From assembly GCF_047675955.1 (NCBI RefSeq), contig NC_132926.1:18830826-18894825 (forward strand): a stretch of 64,000 bases of DNA, in the 5' to 3' direction. Below, one piece after another: positions 10,687-21,354 of the stretch. Origin of the DNA: Chlorocebus sabaeus. Its lineage: Eukaryota > Chordata > Mammalia > Primates > Cercopithecidae. Positions within the stretch are counted from its first letter, which is position 1. Every line of letters begins with the position of its first letter. The notes under the pieces were generated by a model, which was not told the DNA's origin, searched no databases, and was given only the letters and a program-made list of their open reading frames with translations. A program made the translations under genes and the position numbers.

Positions 10687-12432
10687 GCAACATGGCAACC
10701 TTTTAAATTATCTCTATAGGGGACTGACATGATTTATAAGAGTATCATTTGTTTTTAATAATCATCCTTCAACTTTGTAAGAGTCTTATATTATGTCTAC
10801 ATGTGCTTCACAGAAAGGCTGTTCCACAGTAGGAACCTCTCCCAACTTTTGCCAAGCTGGTAAAACCCTCCTATCTATAGGGTTTACAGAGAGTAAGTGT
10901 GTTCCGTCAAAGACATTGGAGCCTGGTTGAAAAAATTTTTCTGTTTCCCAACTCCAGATCTTGAGATTTATTTGAATTTTGGGGTGACTTTTCAGACCTT
11001 CAGGAAGACTCAGTGTGCCTCTGATCACTGCTTGGAGCTGATGGTCCAAGCAGTGGTGAACTCACCATAAGTCCTCAGCCACATCCATTCACCTCACAGC
11101 CACATCCATCCCACAAATATTTGAGCACCTGCAATGTGACTGGAAACCAACTAGAGACTGTCTCATATCCAGACTATGTGTTAATATTCTGTGAGAAAAA
11201 ATGTACTATGAAATTAACATTGCAGAGTTTCAGATTGCTTCAAGGGGCCTTTTAGCAGAAAATCATGCAACTGAAACATTTTTCTGCTCTGTCCAGTGTT
11301 AACAGAGCCTTTCCTTTCTACTTGGAGTTATCTCTTTTTCCCCCTATCTTTAGGGTTCACAGAGAGTAAGTGTCTTCCCTGTAGAACACATGCCAAGAAT
11401 TTTTCACAAGCACAAACTGCCATGAAAACTTGAAAGAATTTGTTTAAAGGGAAGTTAATTAATTTTATTTTAGTGTTGTTCAAACGCCTTTGAAATTGCT
11501 GCCTTTTTTTTTTCCTTCAGGGCCACACTGGTTTACTTTAGTCCCTTTAGCACATGGCAATTCGCATGAATGTAAAACATTTTATCTACATTAATATTCT
11601 ACAACTTGACTAGTCTGTATAGTCATGATCAGGTCAGCCAGTAAACCTAAGTGTCCACCAATGCCAGGGTGACAGAACCCATAACTGTACATCTATTCAA
11701 CAGAAAACTCAATTGCCATCTAAGAATGAGACGGACTTATGTTGTATGTACATGGAAAGAGCAAGCTATAGCATTAAGAAATAAAGTAAAATTAGAATAC
11801 AAGGCATAAAGTTTTATATCAGTCACACAAATGGTTAGAAAAAGGATGCTTCTGAGTAAGAAAGAAAATTAAGAAGGTAAAAGGCTTTTGTTTTCTTAAA
11901 ATTCAAAAATGCATCAGTGCATAAGGCAAAACACAAAAGCATTCAGGTATATTTTTAATAATCAGATCTGAGCCACCAAATAGTTCCTAATTGATTATCA
12001 TCTATGATGGTCCTCTAAAATAACCACATAAGGAGTCAGTATCACCATTCTCCTTATAAAAATGCTTGCATTGTCTTTCTTCACATACAGGAACCAGAGA
12101 ATAATTTTAGTAATTTTTAACATGTACTGAGCTCTTACTAGGAATCATTACAGTGCTAGTTCTGAAAGTGTTAGCCAGAAAGAGACAGAAAAAGAAAAGC
12201 ACTAAATTCTAAAATCTGTACGTCATAGCTGCTCCAGAATTTCTATGCAGCCATGGGTATTGAGCTCTATTTTCACAGAATTTATAAATCAAGAAAATGC
12301 CAATGGACCATATTAAATCATGGTGAGAGGGTGAATAGCTAATTGAATGGAGGTAGACCAATCTCCATGGTATCTCTGATATCCTAGGAGAAGAATATCC
12401 TCAGTGAAAAAGAAGATGTCCCTCTCTAGAAT
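10687..12432. other. Unique DNA with a 38-bp dispersed duplication
   Basis: No gene or family is recognised. The segment 10870-10907 recurs at 11343-11380 with about 34 of 38 matches. Near 12105-12155 there is a faint reverse MIR match ('tactgagctcttactagg'). Confidence 0.45.
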
Positions 12433-12447
12433 AGAAAATTAGGTTTT

Positions 12448-12594
12448 TAGCCGGGCGAGGTGGCGGGCGCCTGTAGTCCCAGCTACTCGGGAGGCTGAGG
12501 CAGGAGAATGGCGTAAACCCAGGAGGTGGAGCTTTCAGTGAGCTGAGATCGCGCCACTGCACTCCAGCCTGGGCGACAGAGCAAGACTCCGTCT

Positions 12595-12627
<33 letters not shown>

Positions 12628-12628
12628 A
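12448..12628 (+). mobile_element. 5'-truncated AluY with target-site duplication
   Basis: Begins inside the Alu left-arm end ('tagccgggcgaggtggcggg') and runs to an A tail at about 12625. A 15-bp duplication AGAAAATTAGGTTTT flanks it at 12433-12447 and 12629-12643. The truncation was therefore present at insertion and was not a later loss. Confidence 0.95.
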
Positions 12629-12733
12629 AGAAAATTAGGTTTTGTCTGGTGGAAGATTCTAGAAAATCAACAAGTTTCAAACAGTTGTATAGAAGATTTT
12701 TCAGAGGTGTAATATTTACAATGTCATAGATAT

Positions 12734-12797
12734 AGCAACAACCTGATCCCTTCCTTTAAAATATATATATATTTTAAAGCAACAACTTGATCCCTTT
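12734..12797. repeat. 44-bp-period duplication around a 26-bp palindrome
   Basis: The direct repeat AGCAACAACYTGATCCCTT occurs at 12734 and again at 12778. Between the copies, 12754-12779 is a perfect palindrome of CTTTAAAA, alternating TA, and TTTTAAAG. Confidence 0.9.
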
Positions 12798-12802
12798 CAT
12801 TC

Positions 12803-12833
<31 letters not shown>

Positions 12834-12851
12834 GAATGAGAGAGAGAGAGT
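12803..12851. repeat. Compound microsatellite (GT)n(AT)n(GA)n
   Basis: GT repeats pass directly into TA repeats and then, after a short break, GA repeats. It immediately precedes an Alu insertion. Confidence 0.9.
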
Positions 12852-12869
12852 ATATAATTACACATAACC

Positions 12870-13171
12870 GGCCGGTTGCAGTGACTCACGCCAGTAATGC
12901 CAGCACTTTGGGAGGCCGAGGCGGGTGGATCACGAGGCCAGGAGATTGAGACCATCCTGACTAACGTGGTGAAAACCCATCTCTACTAAAAAATACAAAA
13001 AACTAGCCGGGCGAGGTGGCAGGCGCCTGTAGTCCCAGCTACTCAGGAGGCTGAAGCAGGAGAATGGCGTGAACCCGGGAGGTGGAGCTTGCAGTGAACC
13101 GAGACTGCGCCACTGCATTCTAGCCTGAGACAGCGAGACTCCATCTCAAAAAATAAAAAATAAAAATAAAA
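12870..13171 (+). mobile_element. AluY SINE, full length
   Basis: Both arms are complete, with 'actagccgggcgaggtggca' and 'ggcgtgaacccgggaggtgg'. The tail is A-rich with AAATAAA units. A 14-bp target-site duplication AATTACACATAACC lies at 12856-12869 and 13172-13185. Confidence 0.95.
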
Positions 13172-13185
13172 AATTACACATAACC

Positions 13186-13543
13186 AACAGCTTAATTGTC
13201 CTTCAATGCAGTGTTTCTTAAATGATCTGTGGTTACAGAAGGAAAAAAAAAAGAGAGAAAAGAGAAAAAAGTCTGCTTTTTTTGTTTATTAACTTGTGTT
13301 CTATTGCAGATGATAACAGCAAGTGGCTGAACTACATGTAACCCACCGTGTGGACTGATATCACCCAACCTGATCAGAGGTTAATGAACAAGAAGAGTCC
13401 ACCGATCACTTGCTTGGATGTCACAGCACTGACGAATTACTATAAAAGTTTCTAAATACTATTCTTGATTTCTGTTCTTTTCTTAACCTAGACCATAACA
13501 AATAGTGCTGGTCCACAGATCATACTTTGGGTAGCACTGGTGG
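13186..13543. other. Unique DNA, no gene seen
   Basis: No repeat is recognised. A pyrimidine stretch followed by 'ttctattgcag' near 13300 resembles a splice acceptor, but no matching donor or open exon is visible. Confidence 0.4.
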
Positions 13544-13560
13544 AAAAGCATATAGGTCCA

Positions 13561-13853
13561 GGCCGGGCACAGTGGCTCATGCCTATAATCCCAGCACTTT
13601 GGAAGGTTGAGACAGGAGAATCACTTGAGCTCAGGAGTTTGCAACCAACCTGCGCGACATGGTGAAACCCCATCTCTACAAAAAATTAGCCTGGTGTGGT
13701 GGTGCGCACCTGTAGACCCAGCTACTTGGGAGGCTGAAGCTTGAGGCTGGGAGGCAGAGGTTACAGTGAGCTGAGATTGAGCCACTGCACTCCAGCCTGG
13801 GCGACAGAGCAAAATTCTGTCTCAAAAATAAAATAAAATAATAAAATTGAATT
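13561..13853 (+). mobile_element. AluS-like SINE, full length
   Basis: Starts 'ggccgggcacagtggctca' and ends in an AAAATAA-rich tail. A 15-bp duplication AAAAGCATATAGGTC flanks it at 13544-13558 and 13854-13868. A part of the right arm is deleted ('ggaggctgaagcttgaggct'). Confidence 0.93.
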
Positions 13854-13868
13854 AAAAGCATATAGGTC

Positions 13869-14947
13869 ATATCCAACAGTGATCGAAAAATAGACAATTT
13901 AAACAAAAATGTCCCACTGTCCCTCTTTACTGAGTTTGGTAAGTATCTTGACATAGCAAAACAATCTGTTTCTAAACACTGTCACCGTTTGCAACTACTT
14001 ATCTTTCTGAGTTTTAACTTACTCAATATTACACAATTAAAATGAGATAAATCGGATATTGAGACTGAAAAATAATAATAGATCCAGACTCCTGCAAATA
14101 CATTCTACAGAAAAAAAATTTAAATTTCATTAGAAAATCCATGACCCCAGTAGAGATTCATAACATACAATGGCCCTGAAACATCCTGCAGAAATAAGGT
14201 AGATGACCCTTTCAGGGGTCTGTGAGTTATGTAACCACAAAACCCATTCTTTACATTTTATGTAGGAATATGCTGATTTACATATTTTGAGAAATGCTGG
14301 AGAAGACCCTTATAAGTATCCCTTGTCATTTCTAATGCCTCATATTTCCTGAATCCTTGTATTGCTATTGCAGATTCCTTAACATTTTATTACACACACA
14401 CAATCTCTCCCTAACATGCACACTTTTTAAATGAATCCAAAATTTCTATTTTCTGCCTAGAAATAAAAGACATCTATTTTCAGTACTGAAATAACGTCCT
14501 CCATTTTCAGCAATGATAATCAGAGCTTTGTTGGGAGCACAATTCCTCAGTTCTGAGACAACTAGCTATTGTGCTTATAAGTAACACAAGAAATCTGTTT
14601 CGAGATATGGATGCTGGAGAATTGCCAAGACTCACAAACTAGCTGAAGGACTCAGTCTTACAGCCAGTGACCCAGAGAGCAGAGTTCAAATCTGTACCTC
14701 AGTCAAAGTAGATGTTCATGCATCATTGACTCTTCATGCATCACCTGAGGATACGGAAAGCAACAATGTTAAATATATCATTGCGGAGGTTTTACAACAC
14801 AAGAGTGAACTTTCTACTTCCAAAGACCTATTTACCAACACTAAAGTCTCAAACCGAAATGGATGAGGCTCGTGTAATCCACCTGATCCTTTCTAGCCAG
14901 GTTTCTCAACTTGACAGCCCAGCTCACGCTACCGGAAGCCCCCTGTT
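13869..14947. other. Unique DNA, no gene seen
   Basis: AT-rich sequence without a recognised family. The 85-codon frame at 14736 runs into the following L1 and has no support. Confidence 0.4.
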
Positions 14948-14962
14948 AAAAATGCAGCTTTC

Positions 14963-15802
14963 ACACACACACAAATATGCAGCTTTCATATGAAAAAATG
15001 TCCAACATCACTAATCATTTGAGAAATGCAAATCAAAACCACAACGAGTTACTATCTCACTGCTACTATTAAAAAGTCAAAAAGTAACAGACACTGGCAA
15101 GGTTGCAGAGTAAAGGGAATGCTTACACACTGTTGATGGGGCTGGAATTTAGTTTAAGCCATTGTCAAAAGCAGTGTGGTGATTCCTAAAAAAAACTTCA
15201 AACAGAATTACCATTCTACCCAGCAATCTCATTATTGCGTATGTGCCCAAAGGAATATAAATTTTTCTGCTCCCCACAGATATTAGGGCCAGAAAAAATA
15301 ATAAAATAAGAAAATCACTCTACTATAAAGACACGTGCACACGTATGTTCACTGCAGCACTATTCACAATAGCAAATACATGAAATCAACCTAAATGGCC
15401 ATCATTGGTAGATTGGATAAAGAAAATGTGGTACATATGCACCATAGAATACTATGCAGCCATCAAGAAGAATGACACCTTGACCACTGCAGCAACATAG
15501 ATTGAGCTGGAGGGCATTATCCTAAGCAAACTAATACAGGAACAGAAAACCAAATACCACATGCTCTCACTTATAAGTGGTAGCTACACAACGAGAACAC
15601 ATGGACACAAAGGGGAACAACAGATACCAGGGCCTACTTGAGGGTAGAGGGTGAGAGGAGGAAGAGGATCAAAAACTATCTATCAGGTTACTATGCTTAT
15701 TACCTGGGTGACAAAATAATCTATACACCAAACCCTTATGATGTGCAGTTTACCTATATAACAAACCTGCACATATACCCCTGAACCCAAAATAAAAGTT
15801 TA
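14963..15802 (+). mobile_element. 5'-truncated L1 (primate L1P-type), ORF2 end and 3' UTR
   Basis: Phrases in L1 order: 'ttgagaaatgcaaatcaaaa', 'gttgcagagtaaagg', 'ctgttgatggggctgg', 'attctacccagcaatctcat', 'gcactattcacaatagcaaa', 'atactatgcagccat', 'agctggagggcattatcc', 'aaaccaaataccacatgctc' and the end 'aacaaacctgcacatatacc'. An imperfect duplication (AAAAATGCAGCTTTC at 14948-14962; 15803-15818) supports the boundaries. About 60 bp at 15259-15318 does not fit L1 and looks like an insertion. Confidence 0.9.
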
Positions 15803-15843
15803 AAAAATGCAGTTTTCCCTAGATTGTAGTGAAAATGGGACAA

Positions 15844-15880
15844 GTATACAAATTACAAAAAAAAAAAAAAAAAAAAAAGA
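15844..15880. repeat. Poly-A tract
   Basis: A run of about 20 A. It lies about 40 bp after the L1 end, so it may be the tail of a secondary transcript-derived segment or an independent tract. Confidence 0.6.
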
Positions 15881-15978
15881 ACATTGAAATGCACACTTTC
15901 AATGGATTATTGAATGGTATATAAATTATATCTCAAGAAATCTGTTAAAAGTAAGAAAATTCTAAAATCACAGCTCAT

Positions 15979-16276
15979 GGCTGGGCACAGTGGCTCACAT
16001 CTATAATCCCAGCACTTTGGGAGGCTGAGGTGGGTGGATCACCTGAGGTCAGGAGTTCGAGACCAGCCTGACCAATATGATGAAACCCTGTCTCTATTAA
16101 AAATACAAAAATTATCCAGGTGTGGTGGTGTGCACCTGTCATCCCAGCTACTTGGGAGGCTGAGGCAAGAGAATCACTTGAATCCAGGAAGCAGAGGTTG
16201 CAGTGAGCTGTGATTGCGCCACTACACTGCAGCCTGTGCAACAGAGTGAGACTCCATCTCAAAAAAAAAAAAAATG
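15979..16276 (+). mobile_element. AluSx-like SINE, full length
   Basis: Complete two-arm Alu with an A tail to 16274. The flank CACAGCTCATGG is repeated at 15969-15980 and 16277-16288. Confidence 0.93.
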
Positions 16277-16288
16277 CACAGCTCATGG

Positions 16289-17394
16289 ACTTCATCCCCA
16301 GCTATTCAAGGTAGTAGGTGTATGATAGAGTTTAGGAATCCACCATTATTTGTAAAGAATCATGTCATTCTTCTGAAAATCAAAGTTTATGCTGGACATT
16401 CTACATTACATCCTGGACACTCTAAATTATATCCCGGAACTAAGCTGAACCATCAGAAAGCAACATTTTGCCTGGTTGCCCCCAAAGTCATTTAACTGAG
16501 TTGCTGTCATTAAGCAATGCCGCCAGCAGGGAAAACCCCTAACAGGAAGCCATTCTTTTGCTTTAAGATGTTTTGGTATCATCCAACCCTCTTCCTAATG
16601 GGGAGGGGAATTCATGCAATTGAAAAAAGATATGCTAGGTACCAACAAAAGATTTCCCTCTCCCAAGGAACGGCTCTGTTTGTTTATTTATGTAAATAAT
16701 TGAACTGACATTACTTCCTCTTTGAATGTGCTTCCTAGGAATCTCAGAAACCAAAAGTCCCTTTAACTTGAGTAATTGTGTTGGAGCTAATTGGGTTTAT
16801 CTCCAAGTATAATTTATATCTTCTATAGCCTTGATATCTTTTTGCATATTTTCATGAGATAGTAAACAATCTTGTAAATTGCCCCAAATCCTTTGTGAAA
16901 TCAGGCAAAATAAATAATTTCAAAGAGACATAAATACATACCGAACTGGCACTGTAAAATACTCCTGTGAAATAACCAATTCAATCTTCCGAATAACTAG
17001 AAAAGAAAAAGAGATTATCAGATGAAAATATAATCCCTCTAGTCACTTGGATAGATTTGTAGTTATGTGAACAAAGGCATTGTGGTATCGTTTTTAACTA
17101 ATGAATTAGCCACGATAGGAAGGTCTCTAGCATTGTGGCCCTGAGAGGTCTTGGCACATGGTACTAGTTCCTTTGAAGGAAAACATCTCTATCAAGGAGC
17201 AGAAAGACCTTCCCCTACATTCTGTAGCTCTCAGTCAATATACCGGAGGGATTTGGGTGTGGGTGGGAGTTACAGTACTGGGGAGGAACCTTTGGTACCT
17301 ACGTGGGAAGCTGTAAGAGTTAGTTTCGGCATAGTATATAGAAAGCTTTGGGATTAAGAAGACACCTTTGGTCAATTCTACCTTCCTACTCCAT
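16289..17394. other. Unique DNA, no gene seen
   Basis: No family or gene is recognised. Frames are 60-73 codons and unsupported. Confidence 0.4.
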
Positions 17395-17860
17395 TTGTAA
17401 TGTATTCTAAGTATGATGGAAAAGCATTTAAAAGTTTTGAGCAGGGGAGTGACATGATCTATTGGAAGCTTTTAAAGGATTTTTCTGAGAGTTTTGTGAA
17501 AAATAGATGAAAATTGGTGGGTGGGAGTGGGCAAGAGTGATAACAGGGACACCCAGAGACTGTCCAAAATTCAATATCCACTCAGGCATTAAAACTAAAG
17601 TAACAAACGAGGAAAAAGAAAGACACTGCTTTAATGTGATAAATAGTATCTTCAAACAAGTCCAGACAAGAGATGATGAAGCATTGTCTAGAGTCATAGG
17701 ATAGCAGAGGAGACAGTAAGAAGTGCCTGGATAGATCTTGCAGGCAGAGCAGATCAGATGTGCCGCTGGACTGAATTCTAGTTTCACCAATTTATCTAAC
17801 GCCTCAGTTTTGGTGTTTGTCCAGAAACTACAGTGAAAAATAAGATTTGGTCGTAATTGT
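17395..17860 (-). mobile_element. Ancient L2-like repeat carrying a foreign 97-bp patch
   Basis: The phrases 'gagcaggggagtgacatgat', 'gtgggcaagagtgataacag' and 'agacaagagatgatgaagca' occur in the order of a common ancient mammalian repeat (read here as L2, reverse orientation). Between the second and third, where a short connecting segment is expected, lie 97 bp of L1-derived sequence (17563-17659). The family name is tentative. Confidence 0.4.
17563..17659. repeat. 97-bp copy of L1 segment 19854-19950
   Basis: Matches 19854-19950 without indels and with about 6 differences in 97 bp. The downstream copy is embedded in contiguous L1 ORF2-derived sequence, while this copy sits in unrelated DNA with abrupt edges. 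The two copies share spellings that look unlike an ordinary L1, so this looks like a copy of the decayed downstream piece. Confidence 0.9.
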
Positions 17861-17935
17861 AAATGAGCTCTCAACTGGTAGCAGTCATCATATTAATAAA
17901 AAGAAATCTAAAGCAGATTGCTTGTATGGTTTTTT

Positions 17936-18160
17936 GTTTTTTTTTTTTTTTTTGTGATGGAGTCTCACTCTGTCACCTGGGTGTGATCTCGGCTCACTGC
18001 AATCTCTGCCTTTTGGTTCAAACGATTCTCATGCCTCAGCCTCCTGAGGCCTGTAAGCTGAAATCACAGGCACCCACCACTATGCCCAGCTAATTTTTTG
18101 TATTTTTAATAGAGACAGGGTTTCATCATGTTGGCCAGGCTGGTCTCGAACTCCTGACCT
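17936..18160 (-). mobile_element. Alu SINE, 5'-truncated with internal deletion
   Basis: A poly-T start leads into 'gtgatggagtctcactctgt'. A gap ('cacctgggtgtgatctcgg') removes part of the right arm. It ends at 'tcgaactcctgacct', lacking the first Alu portion. Confidence 0.9.
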
Positions 18161-18164
18161 ATTA

Positions 18165-18435
18165 AAACAGATATAAATGAGCAATTTCCTGCGAAACTAC
18201 ATCTTGAAAATGACTCGAGAAGATATAGGAAACATAAATAGAATTATAGCATTTAAAAGATTAAATCACTTGTTATATATAGACACAGAATCACCAGGCC
18301 AAAGCTGTTTAAAGGGTAAATTTTTCTAAATGTTACGGAATAAATAATCTTAATCTCATGCAAACTGTTTCAGAGAATTGAAAAGGGCAGCAAACTATCC
18401 AGTTCATTTTATTAGGCTACAACAACCTTGCCCAA
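18165..18435 (+). mobile_element. Old L1 ORF2 block A
   Basis: Decayed L1 ORF2 phrases: 'cagaatcaccaggccaaagc', 'aatcttaatctcatgcaaac', 'tgtttcagagaattgaaaag', 'ccagttcattttattaggc'. These belong upstream, in L1 order, of the sequence found at 19760-20290. The frame is broken. Confidence 0.5.
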
Positions 18436-18519
18436 GAAGCAAGTAAAGAATGCATGAAAAAGAGAAAAGATCAACTCATCTGAGAGCATCGGTATAAAAA
18501 TAATTTTTTACAAAAAATT

Positions 18520-19755
18520 GAAAAATTAATCCAACAGTGTTAACCTGCTATCTCACACCATACACAAATATTCAAAATGGATCATAGATCTACATTATAA
18601 AACTTCTAGAAGAAAATAGGAGACAATCTTAGCAACCTTGGAATAGATCAAAGTTTTTAGATAGGTAAGACACTAATAAGGCATTAAAAAAAAAAAATGA
18701 CAAATCAAACTTCAAAATTAAACAATTTTGGTTTAAAGGACATCTTTTCTTTTTTTGAGATGGAGTCTTACTCTGTTGCCAGGCTTGAGTACAGTGGCAC
18801 GATCTCAGCTCACTGCAGCCTCTGCCTCCTCCTGGGTTCAAGTGATTCTCCTGCCTCGGCCTCCTGAGTAGCTGGGACTATAGGCACCCACCACCACGCA
18901 CAGCTAATTTTTGTATTTTCAGTAGAGACAGCGTTTCACCATATTGGCCAGGATGGTCTCGATCTCTTGACCTCATGATTTGCCTGCCTCGGCCTCCCAA
19001 AGTGCTGGGATTACAGGCATGAGCCACCATGCCCAGCCAGGACACTATTTTTAGGAACAAAAAAGCAAGTCACAGACTAGAAAAAAAATTCCAAACACAT
19101 AAAGAACTTGCAGCCTGTACCAGAATGTATATAAAGAATGCTACAACTTGATAATAAGAAGACAAATAACCTTCTTAGCCAAATGGATGGTCTTTAAAAA
19201 GAAAAAAAATTTTAAGGAAAAAAAAAAGACAATCCAATGTTTAAAATGAGCAGAAACTTTGAATAAACACTTTACAAAAGAAGATATACAAGTAGCCGAT
19301 AAGCACATGAAAAGATGGAAAACAGCATTAGTCATTAGGAAAATGTGAATTAATATCATAATGGGATATCATTACACAAAAGAATGGCTAAAATTTAAAA
19401 GATAACCATACCAATGAAAGACAAGGATGTGGAGCAACTGGAATTATCATGTATTATGATAGAAATATAAAATAGTACAACCACTTGAGAAAATAGTTTG
19501 GCATTTTTTTTTAACACATAAAACACGACATGCACCTACCATATGATCTAGACATTCTACTCCTCAGCGTTCACTCAAGAAAAATGAAAACATATGTCCA
19601 CAGAAAAATGTGTACATAAATATTCCTACAGTTTATTTTTAATAGCCAAAAACTGCAAACAATTCAAATGTCCATAAACAAATAAGTGGATAAGCAAATT
19701 GTGACAAATCTATAAATGGAATACTACTCAGGAACAAAAAGGAATAAAGAGTGGA
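18520..19755 (+). mobile_element. Old L1 (L1M) ORF2 C-terminal block C
   Basis: Phrases in L1 order: 'ctatctcacaccatacacaa', 'attcaaaatggatcatagat', 'ggacactatttttaggaac', 'aagtcacagactag', 'gtttaaaatgagcagaaact', 'aaaagatggaaaacagca', 'ataccaatgaaagacaagg', 'acctaccatatgatctag', 'ttcaaatgtccataaac'. Interrupted by an Alu at 18745-19038. No intact frame. Confidence 0.75.
18745..19038 (-). mobile_element. AluS-like SINE inside L1
   Basis: T-rich start, 'gagatggagtcttactctgt', complete arms, end 'ccaccatgcccagcc'. A short flank AGGACA is repeated on both sides, and the L1 resumes directly. Confidence 0.92.
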
Positions 19756-20290
19756 TTTAACTCTAGAAATGTATTACTGCAATTTACCATATTACCAATT
19801 AAAAGAAAGAAAAGAATTATGATCTTCAATTAATTCGGAAAAATAAACCACCTTCTAAAATGCAATATCCACTCAGGCCTTAAAACTAAAGTAACAAACT
19901 AGGAAAAAGGAAGACACTGCTTTAATCTGATAAATAGTATCTTCAAACAAAAACCTACAACAAACAGAATACTTAATGATGAAAAGTCAGAAGTGTTTCC
20001 TTTCAAATTAGAAACAAGCCAAGGTTGTTCAACCACTGCTTCTATTCAATATCGAACTCAAGGGCAAACAACTCAATGAAAAATAAAACACAAAACTATT
20101 AGATAGGAAAAAAAAATAACTTATTACTCATGGGCAATGGCATTGTGCCCATAAAAACTCCAGACTATTTTGTGGAAAAACAGCTAGAACAAAGAAAAAG
20201 AATTAGAAAGGTTGCTCGATATAAGATTAATTTTTTATTGTGTTCCATTACATCAACAATTAGAAAATTATAAAAGGAATCGTGTTGCTG
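19756..20290 (+). mobile_element. Old L1 ORF2 block B (out of order)
   Basis: Phrases 'actgcaatttaccatatta', 'gaattatgatcttcaattaa', 'aacaaactaggaaaaagg', 'ctttaatctgataaatag', 'aaacctacaacaaacagaat', 'acttaatgatgaaaagtc' and 'ttagaaacaagccaaggttg' follow L1 ORF2 order internally. In a normal L1 this block precedes the one at 18520-19755, but here it follows it. Confidence 0.6.
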
Positions 20291-20968
20291 CTCCCTCCAC
20301 AATAAAAAGTGAACGTGACAGTATAGTCAGGAGGCTATAATTTATGCATAAAAGTCAGATTTTTTTGCTGAGGACAACACCTTGGACCTCTGAAGGGTTT
20401 GATGCAGAGGTCAACAGCCATATTTGAGTTTTTGGAAGTTTACTCTTGCTGCAGTGAATTGGCAAGAGCAAACAAAGCCACAAACTCCATCTGAGCTATG
20501 AATACATTTTTCAAACATCCTAAAGGCAACTGCTATCAAAACAATAACCAGCTTAAACCAACAGGATGAAAATTCTATTAACAAAAATCAAATTCTGCCT
20601 TTTGACTCAAAAAGGAATTTATACAAATATGAAACAGCAGCCTAATAACAATTGATGAAATAAAGATGTGAAGAGTCCGGTGGATGCTAAGTTTATGAGG
20701 GGCCCGCAGTGGGTGACAGCTATTAGGAAAGCTATTAGGAGATTATAAATTGCAATAACAACCACCAGAAGAAAAAGGAAATCTGCTGGCCTCTCTAATA
20801 ACCTTATAGCCTCTGTTTCCTGTTTTGAACACTTTTAGCCATGTTTTAAGAGGTGACTTTAGACATTAGCATCAGCAGAGCCCATAGTGGAGGGACAGAT
20901 GGCCATAAATTGTCCTGATGCATCTATGCATCAAAACCTGTATCCTCAAAGCATGATGTAGGCTGATT
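20291..20968. other. Unique DNA, no gene seen
   Basis: No family is recognised. It contains a small 12-bp tandem repeat (GCTATTAGGARA twice) near 20719-20742. Confidence 0.4.
20690..20800. promoter_or_regulatory. Candidate non-coding regulatory element
   Basis: Repeat-free block with a TALE-homeodomain-like TGACAG, the tandem GCTATTAGGA pair and an AT core TTATAAATTGC. The basis is motif density only. Confidence 0.2.
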
Positions 20969-21246
20969 GGAAAAAGAGAAAGAAAGGAAGAAAGAAGGAA
21001 GGAAAGAAGGAAATAAAGGAAGGAAAGAAGGAAGAGAAGGAAGGAAGGAAGGAAGGAAGGAAGGAAGGAAGGAAGGAAGGAAGGAAGGAAGGAAGGAAGA
21101 GAAGGAAGGGAGGGAGGGAGGGAGGGAGGGAGGGAGGGAGGGAGGGAAGGAAGGAAGGAAGGAAGGAAGGAAGGAAGGAAGGAAAAGGGAAGGGAAGAAG
21201 GAAAAGGGAAGGGAAGGAAGGAAGGAAGGAAGGAAGGAAGGAAGGA

Positions 21247-21317
<71 letters not shown>

Positions 21318-21346
21318 GGAAAGAAAGAAAGAAAGAAAAAAAAAAG
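20969..21346 (+). repeat. Polypurine microsatellite (GGAA/GGGA/GAAA)n
   Basis: Consists almost wholly of A and G on the plus strand. From 21015 to 21346 it is an unbroken purine run of 332 nt, arranged as blocks of GGAA, GGGA, GGAA, mixed GGGAA and finally GAAA. Long frames through it (142-194 codons, several frames and both strands) are low-complexity translations and not genes. Confidence 0.98.
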
Positions 21347-21354
21347 CAAACCAG

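Noticed and set aside
13270..13330. Acceptor-like pyrimidine tract and TTGCAG before an ATG
   Set aside because: No donor or open exon follows. Single splice-like sites are common by chance.
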